Source of the DNA: Novosphingobium sp. CECT 9465
Lineage (GTDB): Bacteria > Pseudomonadota > Alphaproteobacteria > Sphingomonadales > Sphingomonadaceae
DNA: 64,000 bases
Direction of reading: 5' to 3'
Assembly (NCBI RefSeq): GCF_920987055.1
Contig: NZ_CAKLBX010000001.1
Coordinates: 3,024,501-3,088,500 of the forward strand
Numbering within the stretch: position 1 is the first letter of the stretch; every line of letters begins with the position of its first letter. Shown piece by piece: positions 23,734 to 33,026 of the stretch. The position numbers were made by a program, and so were the translations under genes. Below the pieces are notes generated by a model that was not told where the DNA came from, ran no database searches, and worked only from the letters and a program-made list of their open reading frames with translations.

Positions 23734-26700
23734 GCCGCCACGCCCGCGTCGATCTGCGTCACCACGTCCTCGCAGCGGCCACACAGGTCACCGTCCGCCG
23801 CAACTTCGGGCAGGAGCCGCCAGCAGCGGCCGCACTTGTGATCGGTGGAGCGTTCGACAGTCACATCACTGCCCTGCCCGCGCGTTACTGTCGCGGTGAT
23901 GAACAGCTCTGCCAGATCGGCTTCCGGCGCGGATTCGGGCACGGTAACAACGGCTTCAAGACCCGAACCCAGCACCTTTTCACGGCGCAGCGGTTCGATG
24001 GCTTCGTTCACCGTCTGGCGCAAAGCGCGCAATTCGTTCCAGCGCGCTTCATCGACGCTGACCGCAGGAACATCCGGCCATTCCAGCAGATGCACACTGT
24101 CACTGCCCGGATAGCGCGAAGCCCAAACCTCTTCCGCCGTGAACACCAGTACCGGCGCGCCATAGCGCACCAACGCGTGGAACAGCATGTCGAGCACGGT
24201 GCGATAGGCCCGGCGCTTCGGATCAGTCGGCGCGTCGCAATAGAGGCTGTCCTTGCGGATATCGAAGAAGAACGCCGAGAGGTCCTCGTTGCAGAAATCG
24301 GTCAGCGCGCGGACATAAGTGTTATAGTCGAAGTCATCGACCGCCTGCCGCAGCGTGGCGTCCAGCTTGCCCAGCAGACCCAGCATGTACTGCTCAAGCT
24401 CCGGCATCTCTGCCACCAGCAGCCGCTCGTCCTCGCTGAAACCTTCCAGCGCGCCGAGCAGATAGCGATAAGTGTTGCGCAGCTTGCGGTACTGGTCGGC
24501 AACCCCCTGGAGGATCTCTTTGCCGATGCGGTGGTCTTCGGTGAAATCGACCGAGAGCGCCCAGAGCCGCAGGATATCCGCGCCATAATCGCGCATCAGA
24601 TCAATCGGGCTGATCGTGTTGCCGAGCGACTTGGACATTTTCATGCCCTTCTGGTCCATCGTGAACCCGTGCGTCAGCACCGCATCATAAGGCGCGCGGC
24701 CCCGCGTGGCGCAGCTTTCCAGCAATGAGGACTGGAACCAGCCGCGATGCTGGTCCGACCCTTCGAGATAGAGGTTGGCAGGCCACGAAAGATCCGGCCA
24801 GCGTCCCGATTCCAGCACGAAGGCATGGGTGGAGCCGGAATCGAACCACACGTCGAGAATGTCGGTGACGCGCTCGTAATCGTCGAGCTTGTAGGCATCG
24901 CCGAGATAGTCCTGCGCGTGTTCTTCGTCCCACGCGTCCACGCCGCCCGCCATGACAGCCGCGACGATGCGCGCGTTGACTTGCGCGTCGGCGAGGTACT
25001 GCCCGGTCTTGCGATCAACGAACAGCGTGATCGGCACGCCCCACGCGCGCTGGCGCGACAGCACCCAGTCGGGGCGGCCTTCGACCATCGCACCGATACG
25101 ATTGCGGCCCTTTTCGGGAACGAAGCGGGTGTTGGCGATGGCCTTGATCGCAACGTCCCTCAAAGTCCCCCTCCCGCTTGCGGGAGGGGTTAGGGGTGGG
25201 CTTGTTTCAGAGGCATCGCTGGCCGCCAGGCCCACCCCCGACCCCTCCCGCAAGCGGGAGGGGAGTTCACGATCCATCGGCACGAACCACTGCGGCGTGC
25301 AGCGATAGATCACCTTGGCCTTCGAGCGCCACGAATGCGGATAGGAATGCTTGTAATCCGCCGACGCCGCCAGCAGCCCGCCAGCCTCGCGCAGGGCCTC
25401 ACAGATCGGACCATCGGGCGCGTTGAACTTGGGGTTGATGACCGAGCCCTGCCCGCCGAGCCAGCCCCAGTCCTCCCGATACTTGCCGTCGCCCAACACC
25501 GCGAACACCGGCTCGATCCCGTGCGCCTTGCACAACGCAAAGTCGTCCTCGCCATGATCGGGGGCCATGTGGACAAGGCCCGTGCCGCTGTCGGTCGTGA
25601 CGAAATCGCCGGGGAGGAAAAGACGCGGCTTTGCGAAAAAGGCGAGGCTGCCCTCCCATTCGACGTCCCGCCTTACTTGTTCGTCATCCCCGCGAAGGCG
25701 GGGATCCAGTTCAGACGTTGCAACTGGATTCCCGCCTTCGCGGGAATGACGAAGGTAAGTGTAGATGGGGTGTTGTGCGATTGTCCCTGCGAGGTCGGAG
25801 CCTTTGCCGCGCCAGACACTCCCGTGATTAACCCAACGGCCGGGTTCCATGCGCTCAAGGCGTGAATAGAAAGCTTCTTGTAGCGCCGATGCAATTAAAC
25901 ATTTGCGCTCGTGAGTTTGCATAACCGGCACCGATTGACCGGGTTGCAACTCTGGCGCCAACGGGACGCGCGCAAGATCGAGCACAACATACTCAACCTC
26001 AGGCCCATAAGCCAAAGCTTGGTTCACCGGGATCGTCCACGGCGTCGTCGTCCAGATGACCGCATAAGCGCCCTTGAGCGCTTCAATCGGCGACTCAACA
26101 ATCTCGAACGCCACATCCACCTGCGTGGAGACGATGTCCTCGTACTCGACCTCGGCCTCGGCCAGCGCGGTCTTTTCGACCGGCGACCACATCACCGGCT
26201 TGGCCCCGCGATAAAGCTGGCCGCTTTCCGCAAACTTCAGCAGTTCGCGCACGATGGTGCCCTCGGCTTGGCTATCCATCGTCAGGTAGGGGTTGTCCCA
26301 ATCGCCATTGATGCCGAGGCGCTTCAATTGCTCGCGCTGCACATCGACCCACTTCTGAGCATAGGCGCGGCATTCGGCGCGGAATTCCTTTGGCGGAACC
26401 TCGTCCTTGTTCTTCTTTTTCTTGCGGTATTCCTCCTCGACCTTCCATTCGATCGGAAGGCCGTGGCAGTCCCAGCCGGGCACATAGGGCGCGTCCTTGC
26501 CCAGCAGCGTCTGGGTGCGGCAAACCATGTCTTTCAGGATATGGTTCAGCGCATGGCCGATGTGCATGTCGCCATTGGCATAGGGCGGGCCATCATGGAG
26601 GATGAACTTCTCGCGGCCTTTGCGCGCCTCGCGGACCTTCCGGTAAATGCCCTCATCCTGCCAGCGTTGCAGGATCACCGGCTCCTTCTGGGGCAGGCCA

Positions 26701-26765
26701 GCCTTCATCGGGAAATCGGTCTTCGGCAGGAAGACGGTCGGGCGGAAGTCGCGTGGTTCGGTCAT
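23730..26765 (-). CDS. ileS: Isoleucyl-tRNA synthetase carrying two repeat-derived peptide insertions
   Basis: IleS charges tRNA-Ile. It has 1011 residues, longer than the roughly 940 usual. HIGH is at 68-71 (GDMHIGHALNH), KMSKS at 709-713, and a C-terminal zinc site shows CGRCWRL and CGRC. Two stretches do not belong to the family: about residues 337-365 (HSREGGNP ... LDPRLRGDDE) in the CP1 editing domain just before the TGLVHMAPDHGEDDF segment, and about 501-534 (PSRLREGSGVG ... LTPPASGRG) just after TPQWFVPMDRE. Both are encoded by inverted-repeat elements (see repeats at 25682 and 25167) and keep the frame, so the gene should be functional. Operon with lspA and bamF downstream. Confidence 0.97.
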   Translation of the reverse strand: MTEPRDFRPTVFLPKTDFPMKAGLPQKEPVILQRWQDEGIYRKVREARKGREKFILHDGPPYANGDMHIGHALNHILKDMVCRTQTLLGKDAPYVPGWDCHGLPIEWKVEEEYRKKKKNKDEVPPKEFRAECRAYAQKWVDVQREQLKRLGINGDWDNPYLTMDSQAEGTIVRELLKFAESGQLYRGAKPVMWSPVEKTALAEAEVEYEDIVSTQVDVAFEIVESPIEALKGAYAVIWTTTPWTIPVNQALAYGPEVEYVVLDLARVPLAPELQPGQSVPVMQTHERKCLIASALQEAFYSRLERMEPGRWVNHGSVWRGKGSDLAGTIAQHPIYTYLRHSREGGNPVATSELDPRLRGDDEQVRRDVEWEGSLAFFAKPRLFLPGDFVTTDSGTGLVHMAPDHGEDDFALCKAHGIEPVFAVLGDGKYREDWGWLGGQGSVINPKFNAPDGPICEALREAGGLLAASADYKHSYPHSWRSKAKVIYRCTPQWFVPMDRELPSRLREGSGVGLAASDASETSPPLTPPASGRGTLRDVAIKAIANTRFVPEKGRNRIGAMVEGRPDWVLSRQRAWGVPITLFVDRKTGQYLADAQVNARIVAAVMAGGVDAWDEEHAQDYLGDAYKLDDYERVTDILDVWFDSGSTHAFVLESGRWPDLSWPANLYLEGSDQHRGWFQSSLLESCATRGRAPYDAVLTHGFTMDQKGMKMSKSLGNTISPIDLMRDYGADILRLWALSVDFTEDHRIGKEILQGVADQYRKLRNTYRYLLGALEGFSEDERLLVAEMPELEQYMLGLLGKLDATLRQAVDDFDYNTYVRALTDFCNEDLSAFFFDIRKDSLYCDAPTDPKRRAYRTVLDMLFHALVRYGAPVLVFTAEEVWASRYPGSDSVHLLEWPDVPAVSVDEARWNELRALRQTVNEAIEPLRREKVLGSGLEAVVTVPESAPEADLAELFITATVTRGQGSDVTVERSTDHKCGRCWRLLPEVAADGDLCGRCEDVVTQIDAGVAA
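25167..25263. repeat. Palindromic repeat element B inside ileS (in frame)
   Basis: Arms at 25167-25201 and 25230-25263 are inverted copies differing at few positions, each holding the core CTCCCGCTTGCGGGAG. The same element occurs intergenically at 53206-53296 and as a degenerate half at 60071-60103. Here it encodes roughly 33 residues of IleS on the minus strand. Confidence 0.9.
25682..25751. repeat. Palindromic repeat element A inside ileS (in frame)
   Basis: Thirty-base arms at 25682-25711 and 25722-25751 are inverted copies with two mismatches around a 10-base centre. The arm sequence (CGTCATCCCCGCGAAGGCGG and following bases) is of a kind widely scattered between genes in alphaproteobacteria. 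It encodes about 24 residues of IleS. Confidence 0.9.
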
Positions 26766-26866
26766 GACGGCTGCGCACTAGAGCAAATGCGCGGCTTGTG
26801 GAAGTGGCGACGCCCTTGGCAAACCGCTATCGTGCGCGGGAATCCCGCGACCCTGAAGGAAAGCCT

Positions 26867-27331
26867 GTGCCGAAGATCGATCTCGACGCCATCCCGCAAC
26901 GTAACACCACGGGGTATCCCGCGCCGTTCAACGCCGACGTTCAGGGCCGCTGGTATCGCAGGCTCGCGCCCGTGGCCGGGCTGACTGCGTTCGGGGCCAG
27001 CCATGTCGTGCTGAAACCGGGTGCATGGTCCAGCCAGCGCCACTGGCACCGCGACGAGGACGAACTGCTGGTGATGATCGCGGGCGAGGCCGTGCTGATC
27101 GAGGACGAGGGCCGGACCATCGTGCGCCCCGGCGATGTCGTCGCCTGGGCGATGGGCGTGGAAAACGGGCACCATCTTGTGAACGAAAGCGCCGAAGACT
27201 GCATGTTCGTGTGCATCAGCGGCGGGAACCGCGACGGCAGCGGTTCCTACCCGGATATCGACATGAAATTCGAAGGCGATGGCTACTTCCACAAGGACGG
27301 TACGCCCTACCCAACCGAGCGCATTCCTTAA
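26867..27331 (+). CDS. Cupin-domain protein
   Basis: The GTG at 26867, preceded by AAGGAAAG at a good distance, gives 154 residues; the frame is open 23 codons further up. The cupin motifs are SQRHWHRDEDELLVMIAGEA with the metal-binding His and Glu residues, and RPGDVVAWAMGVENGHHLVN with the last His. It resembles cupin proteins annotated as auxin-binding or oxalate-decarboxylase-like, with no assigned substrate. It sits in opposite orientation between ribF and ileS, two genes normally adjacent, and its end overlaps the ribF stop by four bases. Confidence 0.85.
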   Translation: MPKIDLDAIPQRNTTGYPAPFNADVQGRWYRRLAPVAGLTAFGASHVVLKPGAWSSQRHWHRDEDELLVMIAGEAVLIEDEGRTIVRPGDVVAWAMGVENGHHLVNESAEDCMFVCISGGNRDGSGSYPDIDMKFEGDGYFHKDGTPYPTERIP

Positions 27332-28251
27332 GCCAGCAGCCGTCGCGCTTCTTCGCAATCGCGGGCGATTTGCGCCACCAGCGCGTCCAGCCCGTCGTAC
27401 TTCGCTTCGGGGCGCAGGAAGTGGTGGAAGGCCACTTCGATTTCCTGCCCGTAGAGATCGCCGGAAAAATCGAAGAAGTGCGGCTCCAGCAGTTCCTTGG
27501 GCGGATCGAAAGTGGGGCGGATGCCGATATTGGCCGCGCCTTTCAGAATGCGCCCATCGGGCAGCCGCCCCGTCACCGCATAGATGCCATAGCGCGGGCG
27601 CAGATACGTGCCGATATCCAGATTGGCGGTCGGGAAGTTGATCGTGCGGCCCAGTTTGTCGCCATGCTGCACAAGGCCCCGGATCGCAAAAGGCCGCGTC
27701 AGCAGCCGCGAGGCGGTTTCGCAATCGCCGGATTTCAGGGCATTGCGGATGCGGCTGGATGAAACCGCCTCGCCCGCCAGCGTCACCGCGCCTACCGCCT
27801 TCGCGCGCAGGCCCACGGTAGCGCCATGCTCCGCCAGCACTTGTGGATTGCCGCTGCGGCCCTTGCCGAAGGTGAAATCGTCCCCCGTCACCACGCCCAC
27901 AGCGCCAAGGTGGCCGACCAGTCCCTGCTCGATCCAGTCCTGCGCGGTCATCCCCGCCACGTCTGCGCCGAAGTGGATCACCAGAATCGCATCGGCCCCC
28001 GCCGCTGCGAACAGTTCCTCGCGCTGGGCCAGCGTGGTCAGCCGAAACGGGGCTGAATCGAGCACGAAATATCGCACCGGATGCGGATCGAACGTGGCGA
28101 CGATGGCCGGGCGGCCTTCCGCCTTTGCCCAGCGGATCGCTTCACCCACCACGGCCTGATGGCCAAGGTGAAACCCGTCAAAGTTGCCGAGGGCAACGAT
28201 CCCGCCGCGCAGATGCGCGGGCACGGGTTCCAGACTGTTAAGCCGAATCAC
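27328..28251 (-). CDS. ribF: Bifunctional riboflavin kinase/FAD synthetase
   Basis: RibF turns riboflavin into FMN and then FAD. The 307-residue protein has the N-terminal nucleotidyltransferase domain (GIVALGNFDGFHLGHQAVV at 17-35, ATFDPHPV, VVTGDDFTFGKGRSGN, SSSRIRNAL) and the C-terminal kinase domain (GRTINFPTANLDI, PRYGIYAV, EPHFFDFSGDLYGQEIEVAF). Length and motif order are normal. Its ATG overlaps the M19 dipeptidase stop (ATGA); it is the last gene of the run from gpmA. Confidence 0.96.
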   Translation of the reverse strand: MIRLNSLEPVPAHLRGGIVALGNFDGFHLGHQAVVGEAIRWAKAEGRPAIVATFDPHPVRYFVLDSAPFRLTTLAQREELFAAAGADAILVIHFGADVAGMTAQDWIEQGLVGHLGAVGVVTGDDFTFGKGRSGNPQVLAEHGATVGLRAKAVGAVTLAGEAVSSSRIRNALKSGDCETASRLLTRPFAIRGLVQHGDKLGRTINFPTANLDIGTYLRPRYGIYAVTGRLPDGRILKGAANIGIRPTFDPPKELLEPHFFDFSGDLYGQEIEVAFHHFLRPEAKYDGLDALVAQIARDCEEARRLLA

Positions 28252-29432
28252 TCTTGCTCGCCCCCCTGCGGCAGGATTCCGGCGCGGATTACCCGCAAGG
28301 CGTTTTGTCCCATCACCAGGCGTATGTCATCTTCGCTGAAACCTTCGTCAAGCAGCGCTTGCGTCACCTGCTCAAGCTGTGCGGTATCGAAGCGCGTTGT
28401 CACCGCCCCATCGAAGTCGCTGCCGAGCGCCACGAACCGTACGCCCACAAGATCGCGGACATGCCTCATCGCCCGTGCCACCGCGCGCGGCGAGGTATCG
28501 CAGATCGCCGCGTCCCAATAGCCGATGCCCACCACGCCGCCGCTGCGGGCAATGCCGCGGATCTCGTTGTCGGTCAGGTTGCGGTTGACCTTGCAGGTTG
28601 CCTGCACCCCGCCGTGGCTGGAAACCACCGGCCTGCGCGCCATCGCCAGCACTTGTGCAACGCCGGGGTGTGAAAGGTGGGCGATATCCACGATCATGCC
28701 CTTCGCTTCCATCGCGCGCACGATCTGCTGTCCGAACGGCGTCAGCCCGCCCTTGCCCAGCCCGTGCATGGACCCGGCCAGTTCATTGTCGAAGAAATGC
28801 GTCAGGCTCGCCATACTGAACCCTGCGGCATACAGCCGGTCAAGGTTTTCCGCCTTGCCTTCCAGATCGTGCAGCCCTTCGACCGATAGCAGCGCGCCCA
28901 CCGGCCCACCGTTCGCGCCGCGACTGGCCAGCAGCCTGTCCAGCGACGACCGATCTGCGATCTTGAGCAACTGGCCCTGCGATCCGGCCACCGCCCGGTC
29001 CAGCTTGTGGCCGTGCCACAACGATCGCTCGACCAGCGAATTCCACGTACGGACCGGCTGCATCTGCGCCACCGCCAGCGGCGTAATGGTATCGCTGTCA
29101 GCGCCATTGGCGTCGTAATTGAGGCCCGAAGGCGATTTGGTGACTGACGAGAACACTTGCAGCGCGACGTTCCCGTCGATCAGGCGCGGCAGGTCCATAT
29201 GGCCGTGGCTGGCACGGTCGGTCAGGTTGCGCCGCCACATCAGCGTATCGGAATGCAGGTCCACGATGGTCAGCGTGCCGTGCAGCGCCTTCGCCTGCGC
29301 GCTGACGGCAAGCAGCGGCTGGCCATCGATCACGTTCATCCGCTTTTCAACCATCGCGGGAAGCGGGCCGACCACGAACAGCACGGCAAAGCACACCGCA
29401 AAGACCACGCCCCAGCCGATCTTGCCGCGCAT
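28248..29432 (-). CDS. Membrane-anchored dipeptidase, peptidase family M19
   Basis: The 394-residue product has an N-terminal membrane anchor (about residues 6-22), so the enzyme is periplasmic. IVDLHSDTLMWRR (57-69) holds the first zinc ligands, SVEGLHDLEGKAENLD supplies the bridging Glu, HLSHPGVAQVL and SSHGGVQATCKVNRNLTDNEI follow, and ALGSDFDGAV the catalytic Asp region. This is the renal-dipeptidase type of M19, which cleaves dipeptides or related amides. It starts six bases after folA and overlaps ribF. Confidence 0.93.
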   Translation of the reverse strand: MRGKIGWGVVFAVCFAVLFVVGPLPAMVEKRMNVIDGQPLLAVSAQAKALHGTLTIVDLHSDTLMWRRNLTDRASHGHMDLPRLIDGNVALQVFSSVTKSPSGLNYDANGADSDTITPLAVAQMQPVRTWNSLVERSLWHGHKLDRAVAGSQGQLLKIADRSSLDRLLASRGANGGPVGALLSVEGLHDLEGKAENLDRLYAAGFSMASLTHFFDNELAGSMHGLGKGGLTPFGQQIVRAMEAKGMIVDIAHLSHPGVAQVLAMARRPVVSSHGGVQATCKVNRNLTDNEIRGIARSGGVVGIGYWDAAICDTSPRAVARAMRHVRDLVGVRFVALGSDFDGAVTTRFDTAQLEQVTQALLDEGFSEDDIRLVMGQNALRVIRAGILPQGGEQE

Positions 29433-29438
29433 CGCCGG

Positions 29439-29933
29439 TTACCCCTTCCTGCGCCGCAGGGTCACGAAAGCGTGGGCAGGCCTGTCGTCCACTGCACCGT
29501 GCTCCTCGCGCATGACCTCGTTCCATTCGGACCCAAGCGGCGGCATCACGGTATCGCCCTCGAAATTCCCGCGAACTTCGGTCAATTCCACGGTTTCGGC
29601 AAACGGCAGAAACTGGCGATATATCTCTGCCCCGCCGACCACCGCCACCGCGCCGGGTCCGGCAAGCGCCAGCGCGCCTTCGACGCTGGTGGCAACTTCG
29701 GCGCCTTCGGCCCGCCAGCCTTCGTCGCGCGTGAGCACGATATGGCGGCGCCCCGGCAGGAGGCCAGGCAGGCTTTCGAACGTCTTTCGCCCCATGATCA
29801 TCGGCTTGCCAAGGGTCAGCGCCTTGAAGCGCCGGAGGTCTGCCGGGAGCCGCCAGGGCAGGGCATTATCCCGCCCGATCACGCCATTATCAGCGCGGGC
29901 ATAGATCAGGAACAGGCCTTCATGGACCGTCAC
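29439..29933 (-). CDS. folA: Dihydrofolate reductase
   Basis: FolA reduces dihydrofolate with NADPH. I start it at the GTG that overlaps the purK stop (GTGA), giving 164 residues, the normal length; the longer open frame runs into purK. The motifs ARADNGVIGRDNALPWRLPADL, FKALTLGKPMIMGRKTFESL and VVGGAEIYRQFLPFAE are diagnostic, with the active-site acidic residue in WRLPADL. It is coupled between purK and the M19 dipeptidase gene. Confidence 0.95.
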   Translation of the reverse strand: MTVHEGLFLIYARADNGVIGRDNALPWRLPADLRRFKALTLGKPMIMGRKTFESLPGLLPGRRHIVLTRDEGWRAEGAEVATSVEGALALAGPGAVAVVGGAEIYRQFLPFAETVELTEVRGNFEGDTVMPPLGSEWNEVMREEHGAVDDRPAHAFVTLRRRKG

Positions 29934-30988
29934 AACGCCAGCCGGGTGACGTGGCCCATCTTGCGGCCCGGACGCACCGCCGCCTTGCCATACAAGTGCA
30001 GGTGATTGGCCGGGTCCGAAAGGATCGCAGGCCAATCGTGGGCATCGTCGCCGATCAGATTGTCCATCACCACGCCCTTTGCCGCCAGCGCGGTCGATCC
30101 CAGCGGCAGCCCGCAGATCGCGCGAACGTGATTTTCGAACTGGCTGGTGAGCGCGCCCTCGATGGTCCAGTGCCCCGAATTGTGCACACGCGGGGCCATC
30201 TCGTTGAACACCGGGCCGTCTGCCGTTGCGAAGAATTCGAGCGTCAGCACCCCGACATAATCCAGCGCATCGGCCACTCTGGCGGCCAGCGCGCGGGCGT
30301 CGTCCACTTGATCGAGGATGACCTGTGATGCGGGCACAGTCGACCGATCGAGAATGCCGTTCTTGTGCACGTTTTCCGCCGAATCCCAGAACCGCACTTC
30401 ACCCGCCGAGGTACGCACCAGAATCACCGAAAATTCCGCCGCAAACGTGACGAAACCTTCGTAAATCTGCGGGACTTGCACCAGTTCCAGCGCATCGGCA
30501 TCCGCGGGAGCCATGATCCGCCACTGGCCCTTGCCATCATAACCATCGCGCCGCGTCTTGAGGATGCCCGGCGCACCGATCTTTGCCACCGCGGCTTTCA
30601 GGTCATCCAAGGTTTCAACCGTCGCCCACGGTGCAGGCCGTCCACCCAGCGCTTCAACGAAGGTCTTCTCGTTCACCCGGTCCTGCGCCACTTCCAGCGC
30701 ATAGGCTGGCGGGTGCAACCGTGCGTGCGGCGCAATCGCGCCCAGTGGCCCGGCGGCGACGTTCTCGAACTCGTAAGTCACCACAGCGCACTGGCTTGCG
30801 AACGCAGACAGTGCGGCCTCGTCGTCGAACGCGCCTTGCGTGAAGGCGGCACAGACATCGGCGGCAATCGGATCGCCTTCGGGGGCATAGACGTGGCAGC
30901 GATAGCCAAGGTTTGCCGCCGCCAGCGCGATCATCCGGCCCAGCTGGCCGCCGCCCAGAATGCCAATCGTCTCGCCAGGAGGGATCAT
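29930..30988 (-). CDS. purK: 5-(carboxyamino)imidazole ribonucleotide synthase
   Basis: PurK makes N5-CAIR from AIR, ATP and bicarbonate in purine synthesis. The protein has 352 residues: the N-terminal [20 protein letters not shown], the ATP-grasp core with [18 protein letters not shown] and [12 protein letters not shown], and [20 protein letters not shown] with metal ligands, then [19 protein letters not shown]. Its start overlaps the purE stop (ATGA), matching the pathway order. Confidence 0.97.
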   Translation of the reverse strand: MIPPGETIGILGGGQLGRMIALAAANLGYRCHVYAPEGDPIAADVCAAFTQGAFDDEAALSAFASQCAVVTYEFENVAAGPLGAIAPHARLHPPAYALEVAQDRVNEKTFVEALGGRPAPWATVETLDDLKAAVAKIGAPGILKTRRDGYDGKGQWRIMAPADADALELVQVPQIYEGFVTFAAEFSVILVRTSAGEVRFWDSAENVHKNGILDRSTVPASQVILDQVDDARALAARVADALDYVGVLTLEFFATADGPVFNEMAPRVHNSGHWTIEGALTSQFENHVRAICGLPLGSTALAAKGVVMDNLIGDDAHDWPAILSDPANHLHLYGKAAVRPGRKMGHVTRLAL

Positions 30989-31473
30989 CCGACGGGCTTC
31001 TCCGCAACGGAATCGGTCTGCGCTGTGCGGAAGGCGATCAATCGCCCAGCCAGTGCCTCGTCAGAGGTTGCCAGGATCGATGCCGCCAGAATGCCCGCGT
31101 TGGTCGCGCCCGGAACGCCGATGGCCAGTGTGCCTACCGGAATGCCGCCGGGCATCTGGACGATGGACAATAGTGAATCCATGCCCTTCAGCGCCTTGGA
31201 TTCCACCGGCACACCCAGCACCGGCAGATGCGTCATCGATGCGATCATGCCCGGCAGGTGCGCCGCGCCGCCAGCACCCGCGATGATGACCCTGAAGCCT
31301 CCAAGATGCGCGCCCTTGGCAAAGCTCACCAGCCGGTCGGGCGTGCGGTGGGCCGAAACGATGCGGCATTCATGCCCCACGCCCAGCTTTTCCAGCACGG
31401 CGGCGGCATTCTTCATCGTTTCCCAGTCAGACTGGCTGCCCATCACGATGGCAACTACCGGCTTTTGCATCAT
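30985..31473 (-). CDS. purE: N5-CAIR mutase
   Basis: PurE moves the carboxyl group of N5-CAIR to give CAIR. It has 162 residues with the class I signature: [14 protein letters not shown] (7-20), [13 protein letters not shown] with the active His, [17 protein letters not shown], and [24 protein letters not shown] split over the loop. A GGGGCGGGA precedes the ATG pair. It lies 30 bases after gpmA and overlaps purK. Confidence 0.97.
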   Translation of the reverse strand: MMQKPVVAIVMGSQSDWETMKNAAAVLEKLGVGHECRIVSAHRTPDRLVSFAKGAHLGGFRVIIAGAGGAAHLPGMIASMTHLPVLGVPVESKALKGMDSLLSIVQMPGGIPVGTLAIGVPGATNAGILAASILATSDEALAGRLIAFRTAQTDSVAEKPVG

Positions 31474-31503
31474 TCCCGCCCCTTCAAGGCCTTTTCGCAG
31501 AAT

Positions 31504-32190
31504 TCAGCGCTCCGACAGGTAATAGCGCTCGATCTCGGCCAGATTGTCGTCAAGTTCATAGACGATCGGCTGTCCGGTCGGGATTTCAAGCCCGGTGATG
31601 TCCTCGTCGGAAATGCCGGAAAGGTGCTTCACCAGCGCGCGCAACGAATTGCCATGCGCCGATACGATCACGGTTTCCCCGGCTTTCAGCGCAGGCGCGA
31701 TCTTCTCTTCCCAGCACGGCAGAACACGCGCGATCGTGTCCTTCAGGCTTTCGGTCGCAGGCACTGCAATCCCGGCATAGCGCGGATCGGACGCGAGATC
31801 GAATTCGCTGCCCGCTTCCAGCGGCGGCGGCGGAATGTCGAAGCTGCGGCGCCAGACTTTCACCTGATCGTCGCCATGCTTCGCCGCCGTCTCGGCCTTG
31901 TCCAGCCCGGTCAGGCCGCCATAGTGGCGCTCGTTCAGGCGCCAGTCCTTGTCCTCGGCCACCCACAGGCGACCGGCCGCTTCCAGCGCCAGATGCAGCG
32001 TCTTGATCGCGCGGGTCTGCAAGGAGGTGAACGCCACGGTCGGCAGCATGCCCTTGTCCTTGAGCAACTGGCCCGCGGCAAAGGCTTCGGCAGCGCCCTT
32101 TTCGGTCACGTCGACATCCCACCATCCGGTGAAACGATTTTCGAGGTTCCATTGCGACTGGCCGTGACGGATCAGGATCAGGCGGGGCAT
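31504..32190 (-). CDS. gpmA: 2,3-bisphosphoglycerate-dependent phosphoglycerate mutase
   Basis: GpmA interconverts 3- and 2-phosphoglycerate in glycolysis. The 228-residue protein has the phospho-histidine motif [18 protein letters not shown] near the N-terminus, [36 protein letters not shown] and the second His in [16 protein letters not shown]. All family hallmarks are present. It follows a small unknown gene by 43 bases and precedes purE. Confidence 0.97.
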   Translation of the reverse strand: MPRLILIRHGQSQWNLENRFTGWWDVDVTEKGAAEAFAAGQLLKDKGMLPTVAFTSLQTRAIKTLHLALEAAGRLWVAEDKDWRLNERHYGGLTGLDKAETAAKHGDDQVKVWRRSFDIPPPPLEAGSEFDLASDPRYAGIAVPATESLKDTIARVLPCWEEKIAPALKAGETVIVSAHGNSLRALVKHLSGISDEDITGLEIPTGQPIVYELDDNLAEIERYYLSER

Positions 32191-32233
32191 CGGGTCATCC
32201 TGTGCTGTTGATGAATTTCACCGCGCCCTAGCG

Positions 32234-32425
32234 TCACCCCGCCGACTTGGAAAGGCCGCTTTCCAGCGAACCGGCGGATTCGGCCGACGATTCGGCCTCA
32301 CCCGGATCGGGGCCGCGCCCGATCTTGTCCAGCGCCCGCGCTTGTGCCTTGCGCCGCTTGAGGTTTTCGCGAAGACGCGCTGCCAGGCGCTCGTCCCGGC
32401 TCAATGAAGGTTTGGTCTCGGCCAT
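32234..32425 (-). CDS. Small, highly charged unknown protein
   Basis: The ATG at 32425 gives 63 residues: MAETKPSLSRDERLAARLREN followed by more basic helix (LKRRKAQARALDKIG) and an acidic, Ser-rich tail. Sphingomonad genomes carry similar short Arg/Lys-rich proteins before metabolic genes, but no function is known to me. The reading frame extends 13 codons upstream without a better start. It lies 43 bases before gpmA on the same strand. Confidence 0.65.
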   Translation of the reverse strand: MAETKPSLSRDERLAARLRENLKRRKAQARALDKIGRGPDPGEAESSAESAGSLESGLSKSAG

Positions 32426-32575
32426 CTCGCGTGGCACCCTGCCGTCCGCGCCAAAGTCGTGCAAGACTTAACCTTCAACCCCGCTTGACAAAGCATCCCC
32501 CCACCGCCATTAGCCCGCCCCTGCCCACCCCGCCCGTTCGCGGCCAACGGGGTCTGGCAGTTTTGGAAATGGTGT

Positions 32576-32650
<75 letters not shown>

Positions 32651-32668
32651 TTTCCATCCCTCAAAAGT

Positions 32669-32959
32669 TCACGCCCGCAAGTCCGCCCATTCCGGGTGGC
32701 GGCGGAATGCGGCCTCGACGTAGCTGCACTGCGGCACGATCTTGTAACCAAACTTGCGCGCATCCTCGATCAGCGCCTCGACCAGCCTGGCAGCAACCCC
32801 GCGCCCACCGATCTCCGGCGGAACCAGCGTGTGGTCGGCGATCACCACATCGCCCTTCTGGCTGTAGGTCAGTCGGCCGATTGCTTCGCTCCCTTCGACT
32901 TTCGCGTGGTATTCGCCGCGCGCACCCTGATCGAAGTGGGTGATCACAATATCCGACAT
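32669..32959 (-). CDS. Small GNAT-type N-acetyltransferase (YidJ/NATD1-like)
   Basis: The 96-residue product has the short GCN5-related fold of the YidJ/GTLF3B group: GEYHAKVEGSEAIGRLTYSQ, VVIADHTLVPPEIGGRGVAA (the acetyl-CoA loop), RLVEALIEDARKFGYKIVPQ and CSYVEAAFRRHPEW. The acetyl acceptor is not known for this family. It faces the tRNA-Thr gene and is divergent from the aldolase gene. Confidence 0.9.
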   Translation of the reverse strand: MSDIVITHFDQGARGEYHAKVEGSEAIGRLTYSQKGDVVIADHTLVPPEIGGRGVAARLVEALIEDARKFGYKIVPQCSYVEAAFRRHPEWADLRA

Positions 32960-33026
32960 CGCTTATTCTCCTTGCCCCAACGTCCCTGCTTGACCCGTAA
33001 CGCACCCACCGACATTGCGGTTTCCG

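Noticed and set aside
23346..24728. 460-codon plus-strand frame opposite ileS
   Set aside because: It is a mirror frame of a fully conserved synthetase; the product is Arg/Gln-rich with no family resemblance.
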